Shown here: positions 51,045 to 61,500 of the stretch, in pieces
Position numbering within the stretch: the stretch's first letter is position 1
Layout: each line of letters begins with the position of its first letter
Assembly (NCBI RefSeq): GCF_023806635.1
Contig: NZ_JAMTDQ010000081.1
Span: 1-64,000 of the forward strand
Source of the DNA: Accumulibacter sp.
GTDB lineage: Bacteria; Pseudomonadota; Gammaproteobacteria; Burkholderiales; Rhodocyclaceae
Direction of reading: 5' to 3'
Length of the DNA stretch: 64,000 nt
Notes under the pieces: model-generated
The model's database searches: none
What the model was told of the DNA's origin: nothing
The model's input: the letters and a program-made list of their open reading frames with translations, nothing else
Program-made: the position numbers and the translations under genes

Positions 51045-51201
51045 CATTCTCGTCTGCCCCGTCTGCAAGGCCAATCTCGAGTATCGCAAGGCCGACGCGG
51101 AACTCCTCTGCAAGCCCTGTCGGCTGGCTTTCCCGGTGCGGGACGGCATTCCGATCATGCTCGCCGACGAAGCGCGGCCGCTGCGCAGCGACGAGGTCTG
51201 A
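51025..51201 (+). CDS. Trm112-family (YcaR-like) small zinc-ribbon protein
   Basis: A 58-residue protein, [20 protein letters not shown] followed by a second Cys pair ([20 protein letters not shown]). The four Cys and the [11 protein letters not shown] ending define the UPF0434/Trm112 group. Eukaryotic relatives activate methyltransferases; the bacterial role is unclear. It overlaps the lpxK end by 20 bases and lies 23 bases before kdsB, the usual place of ycaR. Confidence 0.93.
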   Translation: MDARLLDILVCPVCKANLEYRKADAELLCKPCRLAFPVRDGIPIMLADEARPLRSDEV

Positions 51202-51224
51202 CGGCGCGGCCGGGCGAGATCGCG

Positions 51225-51989
51225 ATGCGCTTCAAGGTCGTCATTCCCGCCCGCCATGCGTCCACCCGCCTGCCCGGCAAGCCGCTGCTCGATCTCGGCG
51301 GCAAGCCGATGGTCGTGCGTGTCGCCGAACGGGCGTCGCTCGCGGGCGCCGACGAGGTGGTGGTCGCCACCGACCACCCGCTGGTGCTCGAGGTCGTCGG
51401 GCGGCACGGCGTGCGCGCGCTGCTGACCAGTCCCGCTCACGCCAGCGGAACGGATCGCCTGGCGGAAGTGGTCGAACTGTCCGGCTGGAGTGAAGACGAG
51501 CTCGTCGTCAATGTCCAGGGCGACGAGCCGCTGATCGACCCGGAACTGATCGTCCGCACGGCATCCTGCCTCGCCGGCAGCGGTGCCGACATCGCCACCG
51601 TCGCGCATCCGGTGACTGACGCAGCCGATTTCTTCAATCCCAACATCGTCAAGGTCGTCGTCTCGGCGCGCGGCGATGCCCTGTATTTCTCGCGCGCGCC
51701 GATTCCCTACGCCAGGGACCACTTCGCCCGTGAGGCAGGTGGCGAGACCCTGCCTCCCGCCATGCTCGCCCACCGTCACGTCGGCATCTACGCGTACCGC
51801 GCGCACTTCCTGCGGACCTACAACCAACTGGCGCCGTCACCGCTGGAGGGCATCGAAGCACTCGAGCAGTTGCGTGCCCTCTGGCATGGCTTTCGCATCA
51901 GCGTGGCGATCGTCGACCACCTGCCGGCGGCCGGCGTCGATACGCCGGAGGACGCTCGCCGCATGCAGGAATGGTTCAAAAAGGTTTGA
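51225..51989 (+). CDS. kdsB: 3-deoxy-manno-octulosonate cytidylyltransferase
   Basis: A 254-residue nucleotidyltransferase: [25 protein letters not shown] at the N-terminus, [10 protein letters not shown] with metal-binding acids, and HVGIYAYR...[11 protein letters not shown] near the C-terminus. It activates KDO with CTP for lipopolysaccharide core assembly. It follows lpxK functionally and genetically. Confidence 0.97.
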   Translation: MRFKVVIPARHASTRLPGKPLLDLGGKPMVVRVAERASLAGADEVVVATDHPLVLEVVGRHGVRALLTSPAHASGTDRLAEVVELSGWSEDELVVNVQGDEPLIDPELIVRTASCLAGSGADIATVAHPVTDAADFFNPNIVKVVVSARGDALYFSRAPIPYARDHFAREAGGETLPPAMLAHRHVGIYAYRAHFLRTYNQLAPSPLEGIEALEQLRALWHGFRISVAIVDHLPAAGVDTPEDARRMQEWFKKV

Positions 51990-52075
51990 CCGTGCGCCCG
52001 TTTGCGGGTAAGTTTCCGCCTGTCGATCACGACAACGTGTTGCAGTGGCCCGCTTGTCATGGTGCAAGTGATTGA

Positions 52076-52774
<699 letters not shown>

Positions 52775-53037
52775 GCGTCGGGCGATGATCGACAAGCGAC
52801 GGCTGCATTCGCAAGCACGTCCAGCGGGCGTGCCTGCAGCGACCACGTCAGACACGGCGGCTGCTGGCGGTGGCGCCCGCAACTGGCCCGTGCCGGTGGC
52901 CGCCTGCGCTCCGGTATCGCGTTGCTGGCTCGAATGCACGTGAGCCGGCACGAGGCACGCGTATTTCCTGGGTGTGGGGAAGTTGGATCCGCGGGGACCG
53001 TCCTGCGGGCAGGGTAATCTAGAGAGGGAGGTGGTTT

Positions 53038-55458
53038 ATGTCGACAGGGTTGATGTTCGCGCTCATCTGCGCGGTCCTTGCGGTGCTCTACGGCGCGGCA
53101 ATGACGAAATGGATTCTCTCGTTGCCGGCTGGCAACCCGCGTATGCAGGAGATCGCCAAGGCCGTGCAGGAAGGGGCTTCCGCGTATCTTGCCAAGCAGT
53201 ACACGACTATTGCGCTGGTGGGCGCAGTGCTCTTCGTGCTGATCTGGCTGGCGCTCGGCAAGGCGATGGCGATCGGCTTCCTGATCGGCGCGGTTCTTTC
53301 GGGCGCGACCGGCTTCATCGGCATGAACGTGTCGGTGCGTGCCAACGTGCGGACCGCCGAGGCGGCGCGCAACGGCATCGCTGCGGCACTCGACGTCGCC
53401 TTCAAGGGCGGCGCGATCACCGGCATGCTGGTGGTGGGGCTCGGCCTGCTCGGTGTTGCCGGCTACTACGCGATTCTCCGCGGCACCGGCGCAGATCTCG
53501 AGCATGCCGTGCACCCGCTGGTCGGGCTCGCCTTCGGGGGGTCGCTGATTTCGATCTTCGCCCGTCTCGGTGGTGGCATCTTCACCAAGGGCGCGGACGT
53601 CGGCGCCGACCTCGTCGGCAAGGTCGAGGCCGGCATTCCGGAGGATGACCCGCGCAACCCGGCGGTCATCGCCGACAACGTCGGCGACAACGTCGGTGAC
53701 TGTGCCGGCATGGCTGCCGACCTGTTCGAGACCTACGCCGTGACCGTGGTGGCGACGATGGTCCTCAGTGCGATGATGCTCAAGGGTGTCGTCGGTGCCA
53801 GCGATGGGCTCGTGGTCTATCCGCTGGTCCTCGGCGGCGTGTCGATCATCGCGTCGATCATCGGCTGCTTCTTCGTCAAGTCGAACGACGGCGGCAAGAT
53901 CATGAACGCCCTCTATCGCGGGCTCGCGGTGGCGGGCATTCTTGCCCTCGTTGCCTACTATCCGATCACCACGACGATGCTTGGCGCGGGTGTCACGCTG
54001 GCTGACGGCACGATGGTGACCTCGATGAACATCTTCTGGTGTGCCGCGATCGGCCTCATCCTGACCGGTGTCCTGGTCTGGATCACCGAATACTACACCG
54101 GCACCGACTTCCAGCCGGTCAAGCGGGTTGCCGAAGCATCGACCACCGGCCATGGAACCAACATCATCGCCGGCCTGGCGGTGTCGATGAAAGCCTGCGC
54201 CCTGCCGGTACTCGCAGTCTGCGCATCGATCTACCTCACCTATGCGCTGGCGGGTCTCTACGGAATCGCCATCGCCGCCACTTCGATGCTGTCGATGACC
54301 GGCATCATCGTTGCCCTCGACGCCTACGGGCCGATCACCGACAACGCCGGCGGAATCGCCGAGATGTCCGGTCTGCCGAAGTCCGTGCGCGATGTCACCG
54401 ATCCGCTCGACGCCGTCGGCAACACGACCAAGGCGGTCACCAAGGGCTACGCGATCGGTTCCGCCGGTCTGGCGGCACTCGTGCTCTTCGCCGACTACAC
54501 ACATGCCCTGGAAGTCAACTTCGGCGGCAGCCTGCGCTTCGACCTGTCGGACCACATGGTGATCATCGGCCTCTTCCTCGGCGGCCTGATTCCCTACCTC
54601 TTCGCCGCCATGGCGATGGAGGCGGTCGGCCGCGCGGCCGGCGCGGTGGTCATCGAGGTGCGCCGGCAGTTCAAGGAGATCAGGGGCATCATGGAGGGCA
54701 AGGCGAAGCCCGACTACTCGCGCGCCGTCGGCATGCTGACCGCAGCGGCGATCAAGGAGATGATCGTACCGTCGCTGTTGCCGGTCCTGGTGCCGGTTCT
54801 CGTCGGCCTGTTGCTCGGTCCGAAGGCGCTCGGCGGCCTGCTGATGGGTACCATCATCACCGGCCTGTTCGTTGCGATCTCGATGACCACTGGTGGTGGT
54901 GCCTGGGACAATGCCAAGAAGTACATCGAGGATGGGCATTTCGGAGGCAAGGGTTCGGATGCGCACAAGTCGGCCGTCACCGGTGACACCGTTGGCGACC
55001 CCTACAAGGACACGGCGGGCCCGGCGGTAAACCCGCTGATCAAGATCATCAACATCGTCGCCCTGATGATCGTCCCGCTGATGGCGCCAGTCCCGGCTGC
55101 CAAGCCGGCCGCCGCTGCGCCCGGACCGGTCGTTGCCGTGGTTGCGGTGCCGGTCGCCAAGGTGTTCTTCGCGGTCAATTCGGCCGAGGTGCCGGCGGAT
55201 CTGGCACAGACGCTGGCGGCGATCGTCACTCACGCCAAGGCCAATCCGGGTGCGCGCATCGCCATCTCGGGTTACCACGATCCGAGCGGCAACCAGGCTG
55301 CCAATGAGGAAGTCGCGAAGAATCGCGCAGTCGCCGTACGTGAGGCGCTGAAGAACGTCGGCGTCGACGAGCAGCGCATCGAGATGCGCAAGCCGGTCGT
55401 CACCACCGGCAGCGGTGACCCGGCCGAGGCGCGCCGGGTCGAGGTCAGCGTGCAGTAG
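53038..55458 (+). CDS. hppA: Proton-pumping membrane pyrophosphatase with a C-terminal OmpA-like domain
   Basis: The protein has 806 residues. Residues 1 to about 685 are a complete membrane pyrophosphatase with about 16 helices, the substrate motif [21 protein letters not shown] and the [19 protein letters not shown] block. Lys465 in [10 protein letters not shown] marks the potassium-independent proton-pumping class. After an Ala/Pro linker ([11 protein letters not shown]), residues 706-806 form an OmpA-like domain: [28 protein letters not shown] and [12 protein letters not shown], keeping the Asp and Arg that bind peptidoglycan. Both termini of these pumps face outward, so the tail would sit in the periplasm. 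GGGAGG precedes the ATG. Confidence 0.95.
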   Translation: MSTGLMFALICAVLAVLYGAAMTKWILSLPAGNPRMQEIAKAVQEGASAYLAKQYTTIALVGAVLFVLIWLALGKAMAIGFLIGAVLSGATGFIGMNVSVRANVRTAEAARNGIAAALDVAFKGGAITGMLVVGLGLLGVAGYYAILRGTGADLEHAVHPLVGLAFGGSLISIFARLGGGIFTKGADVGADLVGKVEAGIPEDDPRNPAVIADNVGDNVGDCAGMAADLFETYAVTVVATMVLSAMMLKGVVGASDGLVVYPLVLGGVSIIASIIGCFFVKSNDGGKIMNALYRGLAVAGILALVAYYPITTTMLGAGVTLADGTMVTSMNIFWCAAIGLILTGVLVWITEYYTGTDFQPVKRVAEASTTGHGTNIIAGLAVSMKACALPVLAVCASIYLTYALAGLYGIAIAATSMLSMTGIIVALDAYGPITDNAGGIAEMSGLPKSVRDVTDPLDAVGNTTKAVTKGYAIGSAGLAALVLFADYTHALEVNFGGSLRFDLSDHMVIIGLFLGGLIPYLFAAMAMEAVGRAAGAVVIEVRRQFKEIRGIMEGKAKPDYSRAVGMLTAAAIKEMIVPSLLPVLVPVLVGLLLGPKALGGLLMGTIITGLFVAISMTTGGGAWDNAKKYIEDGHFGGKGSDAHKSAVTGDTVGDPYKDTAGPAVNPLIKIINIVALMIVPLMAPVPAAKPAAAAPGPVVAVVAVPVAKVFFAVNSAEVPADLAQTLAAIVTHAKANPGARIAISGYHDPSGNQAANEEVAKNRAVAVREALKNVGVDEQRIEMRKPVVTTGSGDPAEARRVEVSVQ

Positions 55459-55516
55459 GCGGCTGACGCAGGAGAAGCAAGCGGGCGGCTCTCGAAACGG
55501 GGAGCTGCCCGGCAGG

Positions 55517-55552
55517 AATGGCAAGGCCGCCCGGGGGCGGCCTTGCCATTTT
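55517..55552 (+). terminator. Strong intrinsic terminator after hppA
   Basis: AATGGCAAGGCCGCC and its reverse complement GGCGGCCTTGCCATT enclose a 4-6 nt G/C loop and run into TT. It lies 59 bases after the hppA stop and just before the end of the convergent PEBP gene, so it may serve both. Confidence 0.85.
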
Positions 55553-55576
55553 CTGGTGACGCGTCAGGGCGCAACC

Positions 55577-56206
55577 TCAGGCGCTGACCGCCGGATTCAG
55601 CGAGTACGTTCCGCTGAGCCGTGCTTCGGCCAGCACGTGCCCCTGCAGCGCGGCGCGTATCTGCGGCCCGCCGAGCCTGCCGTCCACGTCGAGGCGCTCG
55701 ACATCGAGGGCAAAGAGCGTGAACACGTAGCGATGCACGATCTCGTCGTTCCAGGGCGGGCAGGGTCCGTCATAGCCGTAGTAGTCGCCGCGCATGTCAT
55801 TGTCGCCGGCGAACCATGCCGTGTAGTCGTTGATCCCTTGGCGCGCGCCATGCGCCGCATGCGGGCCGGCCTTGCCGCGAGGGGTCACGTCATCGGAGAA
55901 CTCGCCCTCGCCGATCTGCCGCAGGTCCGCTGGCAGGTCGATCAGCAGCCAGTGGAAGAAGTCCACCCGCGGCAGTGAGGCCGGGACCGTGCGCCCCTCC
56001 TGATTGACGTCGTCACCCTTGCTCGGGACGTCCGGGTCGTGGCAGATGAGGGCGAAGGAGCGAGTGCCTGGCGGCACGTCCCGCCACGCGAGTTGCGGAT
56101 TGCGGTTGCTGCCGAGGCACACATGATGTGCCGGGTCGGGGATGCAGAAGGCGAAATCGCCCGGGATCCGTTCGCCATCCCGGAAACTGCTGCTGGTCAA
56201 TTGCAT
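55577..56206 (-). CDS. YbhB/YbcL family (PEBP-like) protein
   Basis: A 209-residue phosphatidylethanolamine-binding-protein-like protein with the anion-pocket motifs LICHDPDVPSKGDDVNQEGR, DFFHWLLIDLP and GDYYGYDGPCPPWND, followed by RYVFTLFALD. Bacterial members are of unknown role; some may bind small phosphates or influence kinases. It has no signal peptide. GGAGG lies 10 nt upstream of the ATG at 56206. It lies 22 bases downstream of murJ on the same strand. Confidence 0.93.
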   Translation of the reverse strand: MQLTSSSFRDGERIPGDFAFCIPDPAHHVCLGSNRNPQLAWRDVPPGTRSFALICHDPDVPSKGDDVNQEGRTVPASLPRVDFFHWLLIDLPADLRQIGEGEFSDDVTPRGKAGPHAAHGARQGINDYTAWFAGDNDMRGDYYGYDGPCPPWNDEIVHRYVFTLFALDVERLDVDGRLGGPQIRAALQGHVLAEARLSGTYSLNPAVSA

Positions 56207-56228
56207 GATGTCTGTTCCTCCGAAAGGG

Positions 56229-57767
56229 TTATTCTGCCGCGCTGCGTTTGAAGTCACGAAGGCGAAAGCCGGCAATCCATAGTGTAGCGAAATAGACGCC
56301 AGCGCCGAAGCCGACGACGAGAGAAAGGCGCCACAGGCGCTCGCCGAGGTTCCAGCCGAGCCAGTCGCCGGCGTCGCCGGCAGCGAACCAGAGTGCGCTG
56401 CCCATCGTTGCCAGAGCACAGGCGAGCCGGGTGTAGAAGATTGGCCAGCCGGGCTGCGGCGCATACACACCCTGTCGTCGCAACCCGCGGTAGAGCAGGC
56501 CGGCATTCAGGCTGGCGGCGAGACCGATCGCCAGTGCCAGCCCGGCATGGGCGAGCCAGCCGACGAGTGCCAGATTGAGCAACTGGGTCACGCACAGGGT
56601 GAGGATGGCGATGCGGACCGGCGTGCGAACATTCTGCCGGGCGTAGAAGCCGGGCGCCAGGATCTTGACCAGGATCAGCGCCAGCAGCCCGAGGCTGTAC
56701 GCGACGAGTGCGTCACGCGTCTGCAGGACATCGTTGCCGGTGAAGGCGCCGTAGTGGAAAAGGCTGCTGATCAGCGGTACGGCCAGGATGGCGAGGGCGA
56801 GCGCCGCCGGAGCAGCGAGCAGGAAGGCCAGGCGCAGTCCCCAGTCGAGCAGTCGCGAGTATTCGTCCGTCTGGCCCGCCGCATGGCAGCGCGCCAGTGA
56901 CGGCAGGAGGATGGTGCCGAGCGCGGCGCCGAGCAGGCCGGCCGGGAACTCCATCAGGCGATCGGCGTAGTAGAGCCACGAGACGCTGCCGGTGGCGAGG
57001 AAGGAGGCGAAGATGTTGTTCAGCAGCAGACTCACCTGCGCCACCGAGACACCGAGGATCGCCGGTGCCATCAGGCGGAAGATGCGCCGCACGCCTTCGT
57101 CGCGCAGCGACAGGGAAAAGCGCGGCAGCATGCCGATGCGCTTGAGGAAGGGAAGCTGCAGGGCGAGTTGCAGCGCGCCGCCGATGAACACCGCCCAGGC
57201 CAGCGCCGTTACCGGCGGGGTGAAGTGGGGGGCGGCGAAGAGTGCCATGAGGATGAACGAGACATTCAGCAGCACCGGCGTGAAGGCCGGGATCGCGAAG
57301 CGGCTCCAAGTGTTGAGGATGCCGCCGGCGAGTGCGACCAGCGACATGAAGAGGATGTACGGGAAGGTGATCCGTGTCAGGTCGACGGTCAACGCGAACT
57401 TCTCCGGAGTGTCCGTGAAGCCCGGTGCCGACAGGTAGACGAGCAGCGGCGCCGCGGCCATGCCGAGCACGGTGACCAGCAGCACGATCAGGAGGAGCAG
57501 CGTGGCGACGCGGTCGACGAGTTGCCGGGTTGCCTCATTGCCGCGCTTGCTTCGGTATTCGCCGAGGATCGGCACGAAGGCCTGCGAAAACGCTCCTTCG
57601 GCGAATAGCCGGCGCAACAGGTTGGGCAGCTTGAAAGCGACGAAGAAAGCGTCGGTCAGCATGCCGGCACCAAAGGTGCGTGCCACCACGAAGTCACGGA
57701 CGAAGCCGAGAATCCTTGACAGCATGGTCATGCTGCTGACGGCGGCGAGAGTCTTCAGAAGATTCAT
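56229..57767 (-). CDS. murJ: Lipid II flippase MurJ
   Basis: A 512-residue MVF-type flippase with about 14 membrane helices. The N-terminal signature [50 protein letters not shown] is nearly canonical. It moves lipid II across the inner membrane for peptidoglycan synthesis. The PEBP gene follows closely and may be co-transcribed. Confidence 0.97.
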   Translation of the reverse strand: MNLLKTLAAVSSMTMLSRILGFVRDFVVARTFGAGMLTDAFFVAFKLPNLLRRLFAEGAFSQAFVPILGEYRSKRGNEATRQLVDRVATLLLLIVLLVTVLGMAAAPLLVYLSAPGFTDTPEKFALTVDLTRITFPYILFMSLVALAGGILNTWSRFAIPAFTPVLLNVSFILMALFAAPHFTPPVTALAWAVFIGGALQLALQLPFLKRIGMLPRFSLSLRDEGVRRIFRLMAPAILGVSVAQVSLLLNNIFASFLATGSVSWLYYADRLMEFPAGLLGAALGTILLPSLARCHAAGQTDEYSRLLDWGLRLAFLLAAPAALALAILAVPLISSLFHYGAFTGNDVLQTRDALVAYSLGLLALILVKILAPGFYARQNVRTPVRIAILTLCVTQLLNLALVGWLAHAGLALAIGLAASLNAGLLYRGLRRQGVYAPQPGWPIFYTRLACALATMGSALWFAAGDAGDWLGWNLGERLWRLSLVVGFGAGVYFATLWIAGFRLRDFKRSAAE

Positions 57768-57894
57768 GGTCGCTTTGCGAGGGATCCGGCCGACGACGCG
57801 CGCGCTGGCGTCGACCGGATCGGGGCTGGGCCCTCAGTCCGATGATCGGCCAGACGCTCGGGTGGCCGTCGCCGGCAGGGCCAGGCGGCCGTGC

Positions 57895-58218
57895 CTACTG
57901 CTGCGGCTTCTGCGCTTCAGGATTGATCGTGATGCCGCGCTGCTGCAGGGCGCTGACCACTGCCTGAGCGTTCCGGTTGCCGGCAGTGGCGAGCTTTTGC
58001 GTGCCGCTCGCGAGGGCCTCGAGCTGCGCGCGCATCTTCTCGGCGTTGCGGAACGTCGTTTCCTGACTGCTGCGCAGGTTGGCCAGGCTGCCCCGCTCCT
58101 GGTAGAGCTGGCTCGCCTGGAAACCTGACCAGACGACCATCGCCACCGCCAGCAGGCAGATCGGCACGAAGATGTTTCCCGACTGCTGCTCGTTGTTCAT
58201 CTCGTCCATCCCGCTCAC
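57895..58218 (-). CDS. Small single-span membrane protein, second of a coupled pair
   Basis: A 107-residue protein with a short N-terminal tail, one helix (IFVPICLLAVAMVVWSGFQ) and an outward helical region with coiled-coil character (LYQERGSLANLRSSQETTFRNAEKMRAQLEALASG). A GTG start at 58218 overlaps the TGA of the upstream gene (GTGA); an ATG at 58209 is the alternative. No known family is recognised. Similarity in layout to the gene before it suggests the two products interact. Confidence 0.65.
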   Translation of the reverse strand: MSGMDEMNNEQQSGNIFVPICLLAVAMVVWSGFQASQLYQERGSLANLRSSQETTFRNAEKMRAQLEALASGTQKLATAGNRNAQAVVSALQQRGITINPEAQKPQQ

Positions 58219-58499
58219 CGGGACGGAGTGGCCGGCGGCGCGGCACTGAAGCTGATTCCCTGGGTTGCCAGCAGCTCACCCAATTGCGTGTCACCGTCCC
58301 TCGCTGCCAGGTCTGCCAGCGACTTGACCAGGGACTGGTACAGGGGCTCCAGCTGCAGGCTCTGCTGGATGTACTGGGCGCGTCCGCTCACTTCGTTCTG
58401 GGCTTGCCGGTTGCTGCTGAACATCAGCGCGTTGACCACTGACAGCAGCAGGGCCACTATGCCGAGCAGCATCAGGATGCGATATTGTAGCGTGTTCAA
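58215..58499 (-). CDS. Small single-span membrane protein, first of a coupled pair
   Basis: A 94-residue protein: MNTLQYRI, one helix (LMLLGIVALLLSVVNALMFS), then an outward helical segment (NEVSGRAQYIQQSLQLEPLYQSLVKSLADLAA) and a short C-terminus. I know of no named family. The stop overlaps the start of the partner gene. It follows the PEP-CTERM repeat protein gene by 68 bases on the same strand, so the three may be co-expressed. Confidence 0.65.
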   Translation of the reverse strand: MNTLQYRILMLLGIVALLLSVVNALMFSSNRQAQNEVSGRAQYIQQSLQLEPLYQSLVKSLADLAARDGDTQLGELLATQGISFSAAPPATPSR

Positions 58500-58567
58500 A
58501 CGTATGCTCTCCTGCGAAGGGGGCCGGTCGAGCGGGTGGCCTCCCTTCGCAGCGACCTCCCTGGCGA

Positions 58568-61500
58568 TCAGTGTACCATGCCGCGCCGACGCTGCAGAAG
58601 CAGCGTGGCGAGCGCGATGGTCAGCAACATCATCGTCGCCGGCTCGGGAACCGTACCGCCGCCACCCTGCTGGTCGATGACGTTGGCGACGATGCGCAGC
58701 GTCCGCTGCTGTCCGAGGTCGGGACCGGAGCCGTTCTGGCTGAGCGCATCGAGACGGATCAGGTCGTCGAGCACACCGAGGGTCGTCGCGTCGAAGACGT
58801 AGTCGAGGCCACCGATGCTCTGGCCGGCCGCCAGGTTCGTGAAGGGGTTCCAGCCAGTGAAGCTGAAGCCGTCGGCGTCGCCCGTTCCGCTGAGGTCGAA
58901 CGCCCCGCTCAGGACGTCGGCCGGTCCGCTGGTCGCGTTCGCCACCTGCAGCGAGCCACTGATGCCCAGCGTGCCAAGAACGACATTGCCGAGGTCGAGC
59001 GTGTAGTCGTCGCCTATGACGCTCAGCGTACCAAGGCCGGACAACTTGGCGAGGGCCGCGTTGGCGACGTTGTTGACCTGTGCCTTGAGGAGGACCGGCG
59101 CATCGGCGCCGGCGCTGATGTCGGCCATGTCGGGGTTCTGGCTGAGGAAGGCGACGCTTGCGTTCTGGCTGAAAACACCAGCCGCTGCCGTCGCCAGCCC
59201 GACGGCGATCTGTCCGTTGCCCTGAGCGACGATGCCATTGGCGGCACTGCCGGCGGAGAACGGCCCGCTGGCGCCGTTCAGGCTGGCCTGCAGGGTATCG
59301 TTCAGGCCGCTGACGACGGCAGTGTTCTGGACGTTGACGTTCCTGCCGGCGACGCTGTCGCCGACGCGGACGATGCCGAAGTCGACCACCGGCGTCGTCG
59401 ACTGCCCGACGGCCGCGGTGTATACCTTGCCGGAAACGCTGACCGTCTGCGGCGCCAGGTTGAGCTGGCAGTTCGGCGCGCAGTTGCCGACGTTGCTCGC
59501 GTCCGAGATCAACGTGACCGTCGCGCTGCCAGCGTTGGCTCCCGTGTAGTTGCCGGCGACGGAGGTGTTCAGGCCGACCTGTAGCGTGGTACTCGTCGCA
59601 CCCGGGTCGAGCAGGTTGACAGTGCCGCTGGCGGTGACCGGCGCACCGCCGCTGCTGATGCTGGCGTTGAGCGCCGCCTGCGGTGCCACCGTCGCCTGGT
59701 TGGTGATGCTGACCAGCGCCGTCGGCGCAGCATCGCCGACCCGCACGGCGCCCAGGTTGATGTTCGGGTTGTTGATCAGCGGGCTGGCCTGGTTGATGAC
59801 GCTGGCCTGGGCATCGATGGTGCCGCTGACGCCGAAGGGCTCGCTGCCGACACCGATCGTACCCAGCCCGTTGCTGATGCCGGCAACGGCGCCAGCGCTG
59901 CTGTAGTTGATGGCGATGCTGCCGTTGATCGTGCCGGCTGCGGTCGTATTGACGTTCACGCGCATGTTGCCGTTGGCGGCGCTGCTGGTGGCACCGGCAA
60001 CGATCCCGGTGAGCCCTCCGACGCCGTCGAAGAGGGCGCTGCCGCTACCGCTCTTGGCGCCGAAGGTGGCGTTCAGATCCTCGACGAAGCCCGCCGGTCC
60101 GCTGGCGGTGTTGCGCACCACGATGTCGCGGAACACCGCTTGCCCCACCTGGACGGTGCCGAAATCGAGCGGGGCGCTCAACAGTTGCCCGCTGGCAGCC
60201 TGATAAACGTTGCCCTGTACCGTCACTGCCTGGCTGCCGGCGCTGGCGGTGCCGAGACCGTTGCTGACCCCGTTCACCGCCCCGGCGGTCTGGAAAGCGA
60301 TGTTGGCGGTACCGGTCTTGAAGCCGGCGGAGCCGGTGGCGATGCCGACGCTGATCGCGCCGCTGCCGGTGTTGCTGGTACCGGCAACGCGGCCGGAAAC
60401 CGACCCGCTGGCGACCACCGGCCCGTTGACCGACGCTACGCTGGCGTTGAGATCCTCGCTGAAGGCTCCCGGTGCTGCCGTGTTGCTGATGCTCAGCGCG
60501 GCGGTGTTGCTGCCATTCACACGCTGGTTGGCGATGGTGACCGGCGATGCCACGCTGCCGGTGGCGGCATTGTAGGCCGCTGCACCGCCGGCGAGGACGA
60601 TGTTCAGTTTCTGGTCGGCGATGTTCTCGAAGTTGCTGCGGAGGTTCAGGACCTGCCCGGCGAGCGGTGCCAGCGCGCCGGCGCTGGCGGCATTGAAGAC
60701 CACCGCGAGATCGCCGCTGTTGGCTCCCGGGCCGCCCGCGTTGTAGTTGCTGGCAGTGACGCCGCTGCCCGACAGCCGTGCATCGCTGATGTTGCCGCCG
60801 TTGGCGGCGGTCTGGATGGCGCCGCGCAGCGTCGGCCCGGTCGTGCCGGAATTGCCGATCTGGTAGTTGAAGGTGTTGGTGCCGACGCGCACATTGCCGA
60901 TCGTCAGGGTCGCGTTCGGCGTGTTGCCGTCGGTGACGCCGCTGCCGCTGATCACCTGCGCCACGTCGCCGCCGGCCCGGACCTGTCCGGTGCCGGTGAC
61001 GCCGGCGCGCCGGTCGAAGCTGTTGCCGCTGCCGGCGCCGGCATTGGTGTAGTCGTTGTTGATGGTGAGGTGGCCGGTGCCGATGTTGATGGCCGAGCCG
61101 CTCGCGCCCATGAGCAGACGGCCCTGCGTGTTGCCGCCGTTGGCGAGGTTCATCACGCCCGCAGCATCGACTTGCAGCGTGCCGGTCCCGGCGAGGTTGT
61201 CCTGAACCAGCAGCGTACCGTTCTGTGCGCGCAGCGTGCCGTTGTTGGTCAACGAGCCGTTGACGTTGATCGTGATCGTGCCGCCGGCATCGGCGTTGAT
61301 CGTGCCGTTGTTGGTGAGGTTCGCGGCGCCGCCCACAAAGGCCTGCTGGCCAATGATGCCGGTCTGGCCGCGCACGGTGACGCCACTGTCGATCACCAGA
61401 TTGCCCGCTTCGACGTTCAAGCGGTTGCTGCCACTGGCGTCGGCAAAGACGATTTGGCCGCTGCCCGAGATGGTCTGGTTGCCCTGCGGCGCAAGAACGC

